DNA of 64,000 bases, from assembly GCA_934255485.1 (NCBI GenBank), contig CAKQOG010000011.1, positions 1 to 64,000 on the forward strand. Reading direction: 5' to 3'. A model generated the notes under the pieces. It was not told where the DNA came from, searched no databases, and saw only the letters and a program-made list of their open reading frames with translations. This stretch comes from an uncultured Prevotellamassilia sp. GTDB taxonomy: Bacteria > Bacteroidota > Bacteroidia > Bacteroidales > Bacteroidaceae. The translations under genes were made by a program, and so were the position numbers. Below are positions 34,752 through 43,875 of this stretch, one piece after another; the stretch's first letter is position 1; each line of letters opens with the position of its first letter.

Positions 34752-36929
34752 TCAATATTGCATGGAGAAGGTTATGCCTCTGCGCATCATGTCCTTGAGT
34801 ACAGGCGATAAGCGACCTACAAAGTCGTCCCACGAGCGTTTGTCACCTGGTGTCCAACCCACTTCGGCCAATGCTATGGCACGTGGATAGGCTTGATAGT
34901 ATATGCGTTCGGGAGTATTGATACATTCGCTCCATAGGGTGCCTGCCACACCAAAGAGGTTGTTCTTTTCAAACTCTTTGCCCATACCCCATGAGGGGTC
35001 GAGCTCGTAAGATTTCTTAAGCGGAATAATGGGCATACCCCAATTCACTTCGGGCATATCGCCCTTTGCCATCGGGTAGTCTAAATAGCAATGTTCACCT
35101 GGACAAAGCATTATTTTGGCATTGTTTTCAACCGCAGCTTGTAAGGCTCTTTTGGTTAAGCCATGACGCCACGAAAAGGTTACACACCCTGGTTGAATTT
35201 TCTTAAAGTCTGTTTCGTACCAAAACATAGGGGTCTTATCATATTTGGTACGCAACGTGTCTATCATGCGGTTAAACATATACTCTTGTAGACGCCAATT
35301 CTCAGAGCGGTCGGTTGTTGTTATGCCCAATTTCTTTTTCAATGCTTGGCAATTAGGGCAATTGGTCCAACAATTGAGTGCAGGATTGCCTGCTTCGTCG
35401 CCTCCTAAGTGGATATAGGGTGAGGGAAATATGTCGGCAAGTTCCTTAAACACATTGCCTAAGAAAGTATAGGTAAACTCGCTTCCTGGGCAAAGCAACT
35501 CGTTAGACACACCGCAAGTGGTGCGTATGGGCACTTGTTTGGCACCACACGTGAGTTGCGGAAATACGTGGATAGCAGCTACTTCGTGTCCTGGCATTTC
35601 AATCTCTGGTACCACCTGTATGTGGTACTTAGCTGCATAGGCTACAAACTCTCGCATCTGTGCTTGGGTATAGAAGCCAGAGATAGGCACTTGCATATCG
35701 TCCATGCCCACACGCGAAGAGGCTTTGGCTGTTAGTTCGGGATATTTCTTTATCTCAATACGCCATGCTTGGTCATCAGTGAGATGCAAGTGTATGGTGT
35801 TATACTTGTAGCGTGCCATCTCGGGCACAAATGCCTTTAAGTCTTCAAAGGGGATAAATGTGCGACATGGGTCGAGCATCAACTCGCGTATATGCGTACG
35901 GGGCTTATCTGTAATGCTGAGTTGTGGAATTTTTTCACAACACTTTGAAGTACCATCACCACGCAGCAGTTGGTCAAAAGTCATTAAACCGTAGAACACC
36001 GCCGCTGGGGTCTTACCCTTTATCTCCACAGTTTTATCAGACACACAGAGGGTATATGCTTCATCGTCGTCAAGCGAAGGGTCGATAGCCAAAGTGAGTG
36101 TTGCGGTTTCAACAAGTTTGGGAGTTTTGAGTTTAGGCAAACGCTCGTTGAGCACGCGCGTAGCTTGTTGTTTCTCATTAGCAAGTGCTTCAGTTGCCAC
36201 AATCTTCCATTTCTTGTTTACCGACAAAGCTGGTAACGAGGTTTCTACTTGCAAAGATGCAGGAAGCGGAACAAGTACCTTTTGTGGATTGCAAAGCTTG
36301 TTTTCGTTTGTAGGTTTACTGAAAAAAACGCTCCATCCCTCAGCTTTGCGATATTTCCACTCGCTTCCTTTAGGCACAATGAGCTTTACTTTCTTGCGGT
36401 CTATACCGTCGAAGGTAGAGGCACAAGCCACAGGTGGGGTGGCAGAAGTTACACGTAGTGTGCGCAATCCGGCTAAGCGTGCAAAGGCAAATTCGCCCAA
36501 TGAGGGCGTGCCGTCAATAGTTATTGACTTTAAGTGCTCGCACGACGAGAAAGCTGCATCGCCCACACGCGTTAATGACTTAGGCAAGTTTACCTGCGTG
36601 AGTGCTTTGCAAGCAAAGAATGCTTGCGAACCAATGGTGCGCAAGTTCTCAGGAAGTAACACTTTCTCTAACACTTTGCGCGAGTGGAAAGCATTATTAG
36701 GTATAGCCTCGCAGTCGGCCCCACTCAAATCAATAGTGCGTAGTTGATAGCATAGGTCGCGCATCTGTCTAAAGTCTGAATTACCCGTAGTAGATAATTT
36801 GCCCGTAAGCTTTAGGCATATAGCATCAGCCTTTTCTTGGGGCTTTAAATCGCTCATTCTGCTCACCGTTTGTGCCTGCAACATTTGCGCTCCCATGGCA
36901 ATACAAAGCGACAAAAGTATATGTTTCAT
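34752..36929 (-). CDS. GH20 beta-N-acetylhexosaminidase with N-terminal BspA-type leucine-rich repeats
   Basis: A 725-residue secreted enzyme with a signal peptide ending near MLQAQ. Residues about 60-200 contain BspA/LRR_5 repeats (EKVLLPENLRTIGSQAFFAC, then LTQVNLPKSLTRVGDAAF). A GH20 N-terminal beta domain follows, then the catalytic barrel with the paired catalytic residues Asp511-Glu512 in HLGGDEAGNPA. It should cleave terminal GlcNAc or GalNAc from host or microbial glycans. The LRR-GH20 fusion is unusual; BspA-type repeats in other proteins bind host surfaces. No type IX tail is seen at the C-terminus. The gene lies 59 bases after tsaE. Confidence 0.88.
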   Translation of the reverse strand: MKHILLSLCIAMGAQMLQAQTVSRMSDLKPQEKADAICLKLTGKLSTTGNSDFRQMRDLCYQLRTIDLSGADCEAIPNNAFHSRKVLEKVLLPENLRTIGSQAFFACKALTQVNLPKSLTRVGDAAFSSCEHLKSITIDGTPSLGEFAFARLAGLRTLRVTSATPPVACASTFDGIDRKKVKLIVPKGSEWKYRKAEGWSVFFSKPTNENKLCNPQKVLVPLPASLQVETSLPALSVNKKWKIVATEALANEKQQATRVLNERLPKLKTPKLVETATLTLAIDPSLDDDEAYTLCVSDKTVEIKGKTPAAVFYGLMTFDQLLRGDGTSKCCEKIPQLSITDKPRTHIRELMLDPCRTFIPFEDLKAFVPEMARYKYNTIHLHLTDDQAWRIEIKKYPELTAKASSRVGMDDMQVPISGFYTQAQMREFVAYAAKYHIQVVPEIEMPGHEVAAIHVFPQLTCGAKQVPIRTTCGVSNELLCPGSEFTYTFLGNVFKELADIFPSPYIHLGGDEAGNPALNCWTNCPNCQALKKKLGITTTDRSENWRLQEYMFNRMIDTLRTKYDKTPMFWYETDFKKIQPGCVTFSWRHGLTKRALQAAVENNAKIMLCPGEHCYLDYPMAKGDMPEVNWGMPIIPLKKSYELDPSWGMGKEFEKNNLFGVAGTLWSECINTPERIYYQAYPRAIALAEVGWTPGDKRSWDDFVGRLSPVLKDMMRRGITFSMQY

Positions 36930-36988
36930 TTTATTTTCAGAAATAGTCTTAAAAGGTTGTTATTCTCTTATCGGCAACTATATAGTTC

Positions 36989-37402
36989 TCAGAACTTTAC
37001 GCTACGACTGCCGTCCTCATTCTCTTCGATAGTCACCTTTACGGCATCGCCAGGCAAGAGTTCTTCAATTAGTTCGGGCCACTCAATAAGGCACACTGCC
37101 CCCGAATAAAAGTAGTCTTCGTACCCCATGTCATACACCTCTTCAAGTTTCTTTATACGATAAAAATCAAAGTGGTATATTAGTTCGCCCGTAGTGTCTG
37201 AACGGTATTCGTTTACAATGCTAAAGGTGGGAGAATTTACTACCTCGGTCACGCCCAAAGCCTCACATATGGCTTTGATAAACGTTGTTTTTCCTGCTCC
37301 CATTTTTCCATAAAAGGCAAATACCGTGTTCTGGTCCATTGCCTCAATAAAGGTTTTTGCTGCAGCATCAATGTCTGCAAGCGAGTTTATTTTTATTTCC
37401 AT
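36989..37402 (-). CDS. tsaE: tRNA threonylcarbamoyladenosine biosynthesis ATPase TsaE
   Basis: A 137-residue ATPase (YjeE family) that supports t6A37 formation on tRNA together with TsaB and TsaD. The P-loop is [10 protein letters not shown] near residue 32, followed by [10 protein letters not shown] and the conserved [12 protein letters not shown]. Length is normal. It follows cysC by 22 bases in the same direction. Confidence 0.94.
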   Translation of the reverse strand: MEIKINSLADIDAAAKTFIEAMDQNTVFAFYGKMGAGKTTFIKAICEALGVTEVVNSPTFSIVNEYRSDTTGELIYHFDFYRIKKLEEVYDMGYEDYFYSGAVCLIEWPELIEELLPGDAVKVTIEENEDGSRSVKF

Positions 37403-37424
37403 ATAGCGTTATCTAATGTTTGTT

Positions 37425-38024
37425 TTAATCTTTAATATCCAACAAATGCAACAGACTATTTACGCATTCTTCCACACTCAAGCGCGAAGTGTCTAAACTC
37501 AAAGCTGGATGCTGAGGAGCTTCAAAGGGGGCAGAAATGCCTGTAAAGTTCTTAACCTCGCCCTTACGAGCACGGGCATAAAGTCCTTTTACATCGCGTC
37601 GTTCGCACTCTTCGATAGGGGTTGAAATGTATATCTCTTTAAAATCGGCTTGTCCGATAATGCGCTCTGCTATATTGCGCAACTCCTCCGTAGGACTTAC
37701 AAATGCGGCAATCGTAATGATACCTGTATCAACAAAGAGCTTTGCCACCTCTGCCACACGGCGGATGTTCTCGCAACGATCTTCGGCAGAAAAGCCTAAG
37801 TTAGCATTGATGCCTGTTCGGATATTATCTCCATCGAGTATGCGACAAAGCAAACCACGCTTGTGCAATTCGCGTTCTAAGGCAATGGCTATGGTACTCT
37901 TGCCACTTCCACTCAAGCCCGTAAACCATAGCATGGTGCCACGCTGTCCGAGCAACTGTTCTTTGTCTTTACGCGACAGCATTTTGTCGAAAATTGGATA
38001 TATATTGTTTTCTGAATTATTCAT
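37425..38024 (-). CDS. cysC: Adenylylsulfate kinase
   Basis: A 199-residue kinase that phosphorylates APS to PAPS. The P-loop is GLSGSGKSTIA, followed by DGDNIRTGINANLGFS and FVSPTEELRNIAE. The segment IEECERRDVKGLYARARKGEVK is a family signature, given here in parts: IEECERRDVKGLY and ARARKGEVKNFTG. The partners cysD and cysN that make APS are not adjacent, unlike in many Bacteroidales. It sits between an EamA transporter gene and tsaE. Confidence 0.93.
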   Translation of the reverse strand: MNNSENNIYPIFDKMLSRKDKEQLLGQRGTMLWFTGLSGSGKSTIAIALERELHKRGLLCRILDGDNIRTGINANLGFSAEDRCENIRRVAEVAKLFVDTGIITIAAFVSPTEELRNIAERIIGQADFKEIYISTPIEECERRDVKGLYARARKGEVKNFTGISAPFEAPQHPALSLDTSRLSVEECVNSLLHLLDIKD

Positions 38025-38105
38025 AATGCAAAGCTAAGCATTTTTATTATTTTCTGCCATTTAGTAGCATTTTATTTAAGGATAATGCGATGTATTTGGG
38101 AGAAG

Positions 38106-39059
38106 TTATCTCCACCTAATTTTCTTAATCATTAAACGACCTTTTTTTACTACCATTGTGTTGCTCAATACTCCACGCATCTTTGCGTCAAGTATGATAA
38201 ACATTACGGCTATCAATATAAACACTATGCCTACACTGATGCGCAGCGTTATACTCTCGCCTAATAGTAACATGCCTAACACAATAGAGGTTACTGGCTC
38301 TAAAGCTCCCATCACGGCTGTTGAAGTAGAACCAATGCACTTTATAGCCATGGCCATAAACACTAAGGATATGACTGTTGGCACTAATCCCAAGGTTATG
38401 GCGCAAGTCCATTGTTCTGTTCCGTGCAATAGTTGCAATTCGCCTGTTGGTGTGAGTAAGGCATAAGCCACAATGCAAACCCAGCAAACTGCCATTGCAT
38501 AGAATGTTAGTTTTACGCTCGACATTACTATGCCACTCTTGTTGATGATGATAATATAAAGCGCATAAGCCAAAGCCGAAAGCAGTATAAGCACAATGCC
38601 TGGGGTAGCAATAGGACGGCCCGAATCGTCTTTATAAAGCAACAATATACCTATAATGGTAAGCGCAATGGCAGAGATTGAAGGCCACTTAAGCCGCTCC
38701 TTAAAGAAGATGGCCATCAGCACTGCCACAAAAACAGGGTATGCAAATACGAGCGTTGCAGCTACACCTGCGCTCATATAGTGAAAGCTTAAGAAATAGG
38801 TTAATGACGATATGGAAAACACACACCCAAGGAGCGTAAGCACATAAGTTTCCTTGCGCGTTAGCGAAAAACTGCGTCTGCCTAAAAGCATAAACAAGGC
38901 TAAGAGCAATGTGCCTATCATAAATCTGTAGCACAATACGGAGTTGCAATTTATGCCATCTTTATAGAGCAACTTTGCGCAAAGTGGATTTACGCCATAG
39001 CTAATAGCTGCTATGCATCCATATATGCAGCCTTTTATTTGATTGCTTACCTTCATCAT
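38106..39059 (-). CDS. EamA/DMT family membrane transporter
   Basis: A 317-residue protein with about ten hydrophobic segments and the two EamA repeats typical of drug/metabolite transporters. Repeat-boundary features include YFLSFHYMSAGVAATLVF in the first half and STSTAVMGALEPVTSIVLGM in the second. The substrate is unknown; relatives export amino acids or other metabolites. It starts the leftward group that continues with cysC, tsaE and the hexosaminidase, and a 1.1 kb region with repeats lies upstream. Confidence 0.85.
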   Translation of the reverse strand: MMKVSNQIKGCIYGCIAAISYGVNPLCAKLLYKDGINCNSVLCYRFMIGTLLLALFMLLGRRSFSLTRKETYVLTLLGCVFSISSLTYFLSFHYMSAGVAATLVFAYPVFVAVLMAIFFKERLKWPSISAIALTIIGILLLYKDDSGRPIATPGIVLILLSALAYALYIIIINKSGIVMSSVKLTFYAMAVCWVCIVAYALLTPTGELQLLHGTEQWTCAITLGLVPTVISLVFMAMAIKCIGSTSTAVMGALEPVTSIVLGMLLLGESITLRISVGIVFILIAVMFIILDAKMRGVLSNTMVVKKGRLMIKKIRWR

Positions 39060-39518
39060 TCTGCCATTACTATTTGTTTTACCTTACAAAGATAATTTAA
39101 TAATTAGCAATACAGACAATACAGGATAATTAAATCAAGTTATCACATTTTATTTAGCTGTGTTATCCCTAAATGATTGTCTATACTTTAGCCTTATTAG
39201 GCAATTCAACTGCAATTAACTAAAAGCAACAGAAAACAGATACTACACACACAATTAACTATTGATTATCAATGTATTCACAAATTTACATGTACAAGAA
39301 TATACCATTTTGTGTATTCTATGTATATAGATTTTACAACAGATATACTGCCTTATACACGCTTTATAAATAAAAAAACAAAAACAGAATGGGCGCTTGA
39401 TTATCGCACATGTTTCATCGCTTTTCTGCAAAATGACATGCTATCGTTATCTACTCAAACTACACTACTTGTCTTTAAAGAATACGAATAACGTTGATTA
39501 AAAACACGCTTTAAGTTT

Positions 39519-39628
39519 GCTCACTCCGACCGCAATGAATGCTCATTCCGACCGCAATGAGTGTTCACTCCGACCGCAATGAGTGCTCACTTCGACCGCA
39601 ATGAGTGCTCACTCCGACCGCAATGAGC
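39519..39628. repeat. Five tandem 22-bp quasi-palindromic units
   Basis: Units begin at 39519, 39541, 39563, 39585 and 39607. The core CTCACTCCGACCGCAATGAG varies by one or two bases between units and is partly self-complementary (14 of 20 positions). The period is constant at 22 with no insertions. Confidence 0.92.
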
Positions 39629-40071
39629 AAACTATAGAGCGTATGCTTACATAACTTATGTACACTTTATTGTAGAACTTCCCTATAATTATTACGCTAC
39701 ATAACAAGATTTGTAGCGTATGGCATAAAAGTGAGAAACATATTATAAGAGTTATTATTATCCGCTAAAACATTCAAACTCTATTTGACTTTTCGTATCA
39801 ACTGACAGCAAGTATAATGGATGTGAAGAGACTCTTATTGTAGATAAGGTTCTTTAGAACTGCTATAAACGATAGATTAAGATGACATTTATTCCAATGA
39901 ATAACACCACGGAAAGAGAACATTTTTATCAAACAGTCAATACTAAATAAGTGTACAAACTTACTTATCATTTAAACAGGGGCTTGCCAATGCATAAATC
40001 AGATAGATAAACTATGTACTTTTAGCGGATAGTAATATATAAGAATGCTTCCTTAGAGGATATAAGCACAT

Positions 40072-40116
40072 AAAAAAGCGCATTCTGAATGCCTTTTACA
40101 GCTATCAAAATGCGCT
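40072..40116 (-). terminator. Terminator of nifJ
   Basis: AGCGCATT (40077-40084) pairs with AATGCGCT (40109-40116). On the minus strand the stem is followed by a run of six T. Confidence 0.8.
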
Positions 40117-40152
40117 TGTTAGTTATTTAAATCTCAGAAAAGAGATTTGCTA

Positions 40153-43100
40153 TTAGATTTGTTCTGACCAATCTTCTTTAGTCTTGCGAACATAAGAAGC
40201 ATAACGGCGTTGTGCAGCACGCTTAGTCTCATCGTAGAGCTCTTGTGCTTGCTCAGGAAGTGCTTTCTTAAGTGAAAGGAAGCGAACTTCGTGGTCGAGG
40301 TAGTCTTGGAACTTATCCCAATCTGGTTCCTTAGAGTCGAGAGTGAATGGGTTCTTACCTTGCTCAGCCAACGCTGGGTTGTAACGCCACAAGTGCCAGT
40401 AACCACATGCTACTGCACGTCCTTCTTCGGCTTGGCTACGACCCATACCGCCCTTAATCTTCAAACCATGGTTGATACATGGAGCGTATGCAATGATGAG
40501 TGAAGGTCCGTGGTATGCTTCGGCTTCCTTAATTGCCTTTAAGCATTGTGCTTGGTCTGCACCCATTGCAACTTGAGCTACATAGATGTAACCATAAGTA
40601 GTTTGCATCAAACCAAGATCCTTCTTAGTGACACGCTTACCTGCTGCAGCAAATTGTGCAATAGCACCTACTGGAGTAGACTTTGAAGCCTGACCACCGG
40701 TGTTAGAATAAACCTCTGTATCGAGCACGAGGATGTTTACATCTTCGCCACTTGCAAGTACGTGATCAAGACCGCCGTAACCTATATCGTAAGAGGCACC
40801 ATCACCACCAATAATCCATTGGCTACGCTTAGTGAGGAAGTGGCTCAACTCTGCTAATTGCTTGCATGTTGCGCAACCCTTCTCAGCACCTGCCTTAATC
40901 ATAGGCTCAAGCTTCAAGGCTGCTGCGCGACTTGCTTCAGCATCGTTTTGACCTTCGATCCACTCTTGTGCAGCTGCTTTGTATTCTGCAGGAGCCTCAT
41001 CGGTAGCGATAACCTCTTGCAACAATGATTGGATGCGTGCACGCATCTTCTTGTTGGCAAGGATCATACCCATACCAAACTCACAGAAGTCTTCGAACAA
41101 AGAGTTTGCCCATGCAGGACCTTGACCCTTTTCGTTTGTTGTGTAAGGAGTTGATGGAATTGAACCTGAGTAGATTGAAGAGCAACCCGTTGCATTTGCA
41201 ATCATCTGACGATCACCAAAGAGTTGGCTAACGAGCTTAACGTATGGAGTTTCGCCACAACCAGAGCATGCACCAGAGAACTCGAAGAGTGGAGTTGCAA
41301 ACTGAGAGTTCTTTGGATTGAGCTTGATGTCTACCAAATGTTGCTTGCTTGTTACGTGCTTAGTGCAGTAATCCCAATTGCTTGCTTCGGCTTCTTGGCC
41401 TTCGAGTGGAACCATCTCGAGTGCTTTGTTACCCTTCAAACCAGGACATACATCAACACAGTTACCGCAACCAAGGCAGTCCATAACGTCGACTTGCTGA
41501 ACGAAGTGCATACCCTTCATTGCTGCAGGAGCCTTCATTTCAATAGTTTCACCCTTAAAGTCTTTCAACTCTTCGTCTGTGAGAACGAATGGACGAATTG
41601 CAGCGTGAGGACATACAAAGTCGCACTTGTTACATTGTATACAGTTTTCTTTGTGCCATACAGGAACGAAAGCTGCAACACCACGCTTTTCGTAAGCTGC
41701 AGTGCCTTGATGCCAAGTACCATCTTCTGAAACCTTGTATGCACTTACAGGAAGGAGGTCGCCGTTTTGTGCGTTAATAGGACGAACAAGGTCTGAAATG
41801 TAAGCAGGTTCGTCGCGCTCAACCTTAGCGTCTTCGGGGAGAGTAGCCCATGTTGGATCAACAGTAAGTTGCTTGTACTCACCACCACGATCAACAGCTT
41901 GGTAGTTTTTGTCTACGATATCTTGTCCCTTCTTGCTGTATGACTTAACGATGAACTTCTTCATTTGTTCAACAGCGAGGTCTACAGGGATTACACCTGT
42001 GATACGGAAGAATGCAGACTGAAGGATAGTGTTGGTACGGTTGCCAAGGCCAATTTCCTGCGCAATCTTAGTAGCGTTGATATAGTAAACAGTGATATTG
42101 TGCTCTGCAAAGTAACGTTTTGCATTGTTTGGCAAGTTCTTTACCAACTCATCGCCTTCCCAAATAGTGTTGAGGAGGAATGTACCATTGTCGCGCAATC
42201 CACGAAGTACATCATACATGTGAAGGTATGCTTGTACGTGGCATGCTACGAAGTTAGGAGTCTTAATTTGATAAGTAGAACGGATGGGGTGATCACCAAA
42301 ACGGAGGTGTGAACAAGTGAAACCACCCGACTTCTTAGAGTCATAAGAGAAGTATGCTTGGCAATACTTATCTGTGTTGTCACCAATAATCTTGATTGAG
42401 TTCTTGTTAGCACCTACAGTACCATCTGCACCCAAACCATAGAACTTAGCCTCGAAGATGCCTTCGCCACCAAGTGCCATTTCTTTTTCAAGAGGAAGTG
42501 ACTTGAATGTTACATCGTCTACGATACCAAGAGTGAAGTGATCTTTTGGTTCGGGAAGAGCCAAGTTATCGTAAACTGAGATAATCATAGTAGGAGTTGT
42601 GTCGCATGAACCCAAACCATAACGACCACCTACGATGAGTGGACGATTTTCTACATCGTAGAATGCATCCTTAACATCGAGGTAAAGAGGTTCGCCATTT
42701 GCGCCTGGTTCCTTAGTGCGATCGAGCACTGCAATCTTCTTGCAAGTCTTAGGCACTGCAGCCAAAAGGTGCTTAACTGAGAATGGACGATAGAGGTGAA
42801 CGCTTACCATACCTACCTTTTCGCCCTTAGCGTTGAGGTAGTCGATTGCCTCACGAGCAGCCTCTGTAACAGAACCCATGCAGATAATTACGCGCTCTGC
42901 ATCGTCGGCACCATAGTAGCTAAAGAGTTTGTATTCACGACCTGTAATCTTTGAAATCTCGGCCATGTATTTTTCTACTACAGCTGGTACTGACTCGTAG
43001 TAAGGGTTGCAAACTTCACGATGAGCGAAGAATGTTTCAGGGTTCTCGGCCATACCGCGAGCTACTGGATGCTCTGGAGTAAGTGCACGACTACGGAACT

Positions 43101-43707
43101 CTGCAACCTTATCCATTGGAACGAGAGGGCGGATGTCTTCTTGATCCATTACCTCGATCTTCTGATACTCGTGTGATGTGCGGAAGCCATCAAAGAAGTT
43201 GATGAATGGAACACGTGTTTCGAGCGTTGTGAGGTGAGCAACAGCCGAGAGGTCCATAACTTCTTGTACTGAGCCTTCGCACAACATAGCAAAGCCTGTT
43301 TGACGGCATGCCATTACGTCAGAGTGGTCGCCAAAGATACAAAGAGAGTGAGTGGCAAGTGTACGAGCAGATACATGGAATACGCATGGGAGCAACTCAC
43401 CAGCAATCTTGTACATATTAGGTATCATCAGGAGCAAGCCCTGTGATGCAGTGAAAGTAGTGGTTAATGCACCTGCTTGGAGCGAGCCGTGAACTGCACC
43501 TGCTGCACCACCTTCGCTTTGCATTTCTTGAACCTTTACGGTGTCACCGAAAAGGTTGATACGACCTTGAGCAGACCATTCATCCACGTGCTCTGCCATT
43601 GGAGACGACGGAGTGATTGGGTAAATGGCAGCAACCTCAGAAAACATGTACGCAATGTGCGCAGCGGCTTGGTTACCGTCACAAGTAATGAATTTCTTGT
43701 TTGCCAT
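40153..43707 (-). CDS. nifJ: Pyruvate:ferredoxin (flavodoxin) oxidoreductase
   Basis: A single-chain enzyme of 1184 residues that oxidises pyruvate to acetyl-CoA and CO2 with reduction of ferredoxin, central to anaerobic energy metabolism. Domain order is the pyruvate-binding N-terminal domain (YPITPSSPMAEHVDEW), the transketolase C-like and gamma domains, an 8Fe ferredoxin domain with CIQCNKCDFVCPH and CLGCGNCVDVCPG, and the TPP domain with CSGCGETPYVKL and GDGASYDIGYGGLDHVL. I start at Met 43707 because the 18 codons before it are not family-like. Length is typical (about 1180). Confidence 0.95.
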   Translation of the reverse strand: MANKKFITCDGNQAAAHIAYMFSEVAAIYPITPSSPMAEHVDEWSAQGRINLFGDTVKVQEMQSEGGAAGAVHGSLQAGALTTTFTASQGLLLMIPNMYKIAGELLPCVFHVSARTLATHSLCIFGDHSDVMACRQTGFAMLCEGSVQEVMDLSAVAHLTTLETRVPFINFFDGFRTSHEYQKIEVMDQEDIRPLVPMDKVAEFRSRALTPEHPVARGMAENPETFFAHREVCNPYYESVPAVVEKYMAEISKITGREYKLFSYYGADDAERVIICMGSVTEAAREAIDYLNAKGEKVGMVSVHLYRPFSVKHLLAAVPKTCKKIAVLDRTKEPGANGEPLYLDVKDAFYDVENRPLIVGGRYGLGSCDTTPTMIISVYDNLALPEPKDHFTLGIVDDVTFKSLPLEKEMALGGEGIFEAKFYGLGADGTVGANKNSIKIIGDNTDKYCQAYFSYDSKKSGGFTCSHLRFGDHPIRSTYQIKTPNFVACHVQAYLHMYDVLRGLRDNGTFLLNTIWEGDELVKNLPNNAKRYFAEHNITVYYINATKIAQEIGLGNRTNTILQSAFFRITGVIPVDLAVEQMKKFIVKSYSKKGQDIVDKNYQAVDRGGEYKQLTVDPTWATLPEDAKVERDEPAYISDLVRPINAQNGDLLPVSAYKVSEDGTWHQGTAAYEKRGVAAFVPVWHKENCIQCNKCDFVCPHAAIRPFVLTDEELKDFKGETIEMKAPAAMKGMHFVQQVDVMDCLGCGNCVDVCPGLKGNKALEMVPLEGQEAEASNWDYCTKHVTSKQHLVDIKLNPKNSQFATPLFEFSGACSGCGETPYVKLVSQLFGDRQMIANATGCSSIYSGSIPSTPYTTNEKGQGPAWANSLFEDFCEFGMGMILANKKMRARIQSLLQEVIATDEAPAEYKAAAQEWIEGQNDAEASRAAALKLEPMIKAGAEKGCATCKQLAELSHFLTKRSQWIIGGDGASYDIGYGGLDHVLASGEDVNILVLDTEVYSNTGGQASKSTPVGAIAQFAAAGKRVTKKDLGLMQTTYGYIYVAQVAMGADQAQCLKAIKEAEAYHGPSLIIAYAPCINHGLKIKGGMGRSQAEEGRAVACGYWHLWRYNPALAEQGKNPFTLDSKEPDWDKFQDYLDHEVRFLSLKKALPEQAQELYDETKRAAQRRYASYVRKTKEDWSEQI

Positions 43708-43875
43708 AATTGTTGAATTGGAAGTGTTTGACCGAACATTTAATCTTGTTACGATATGCACCGACTATATGTTATGCCCTACACTGCCTTTATTTTTAAA
43801 TAGTACTTTATTTGTTATGTTTCTGCTAAGAGATTTCTGTTTTAGGAAGATTGATATGGCTGTATTTCAGCAATA

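Larger units (their letters stand above)
39060..40152. other. 1.1 kb intergenic region
   Basis: No gene or RNA is recognised. It is very AT-rich apart from five GC-richer tandem units at 39519-39628. A small palindromic stretch, ATAAGTGTACAAACTTACTTAT in two parts (39947-39957 and 39958-39968), may be another member of the AAGTAAGTG repeat family. The nifJ terminator is at the right end. Confidence 0.6.
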
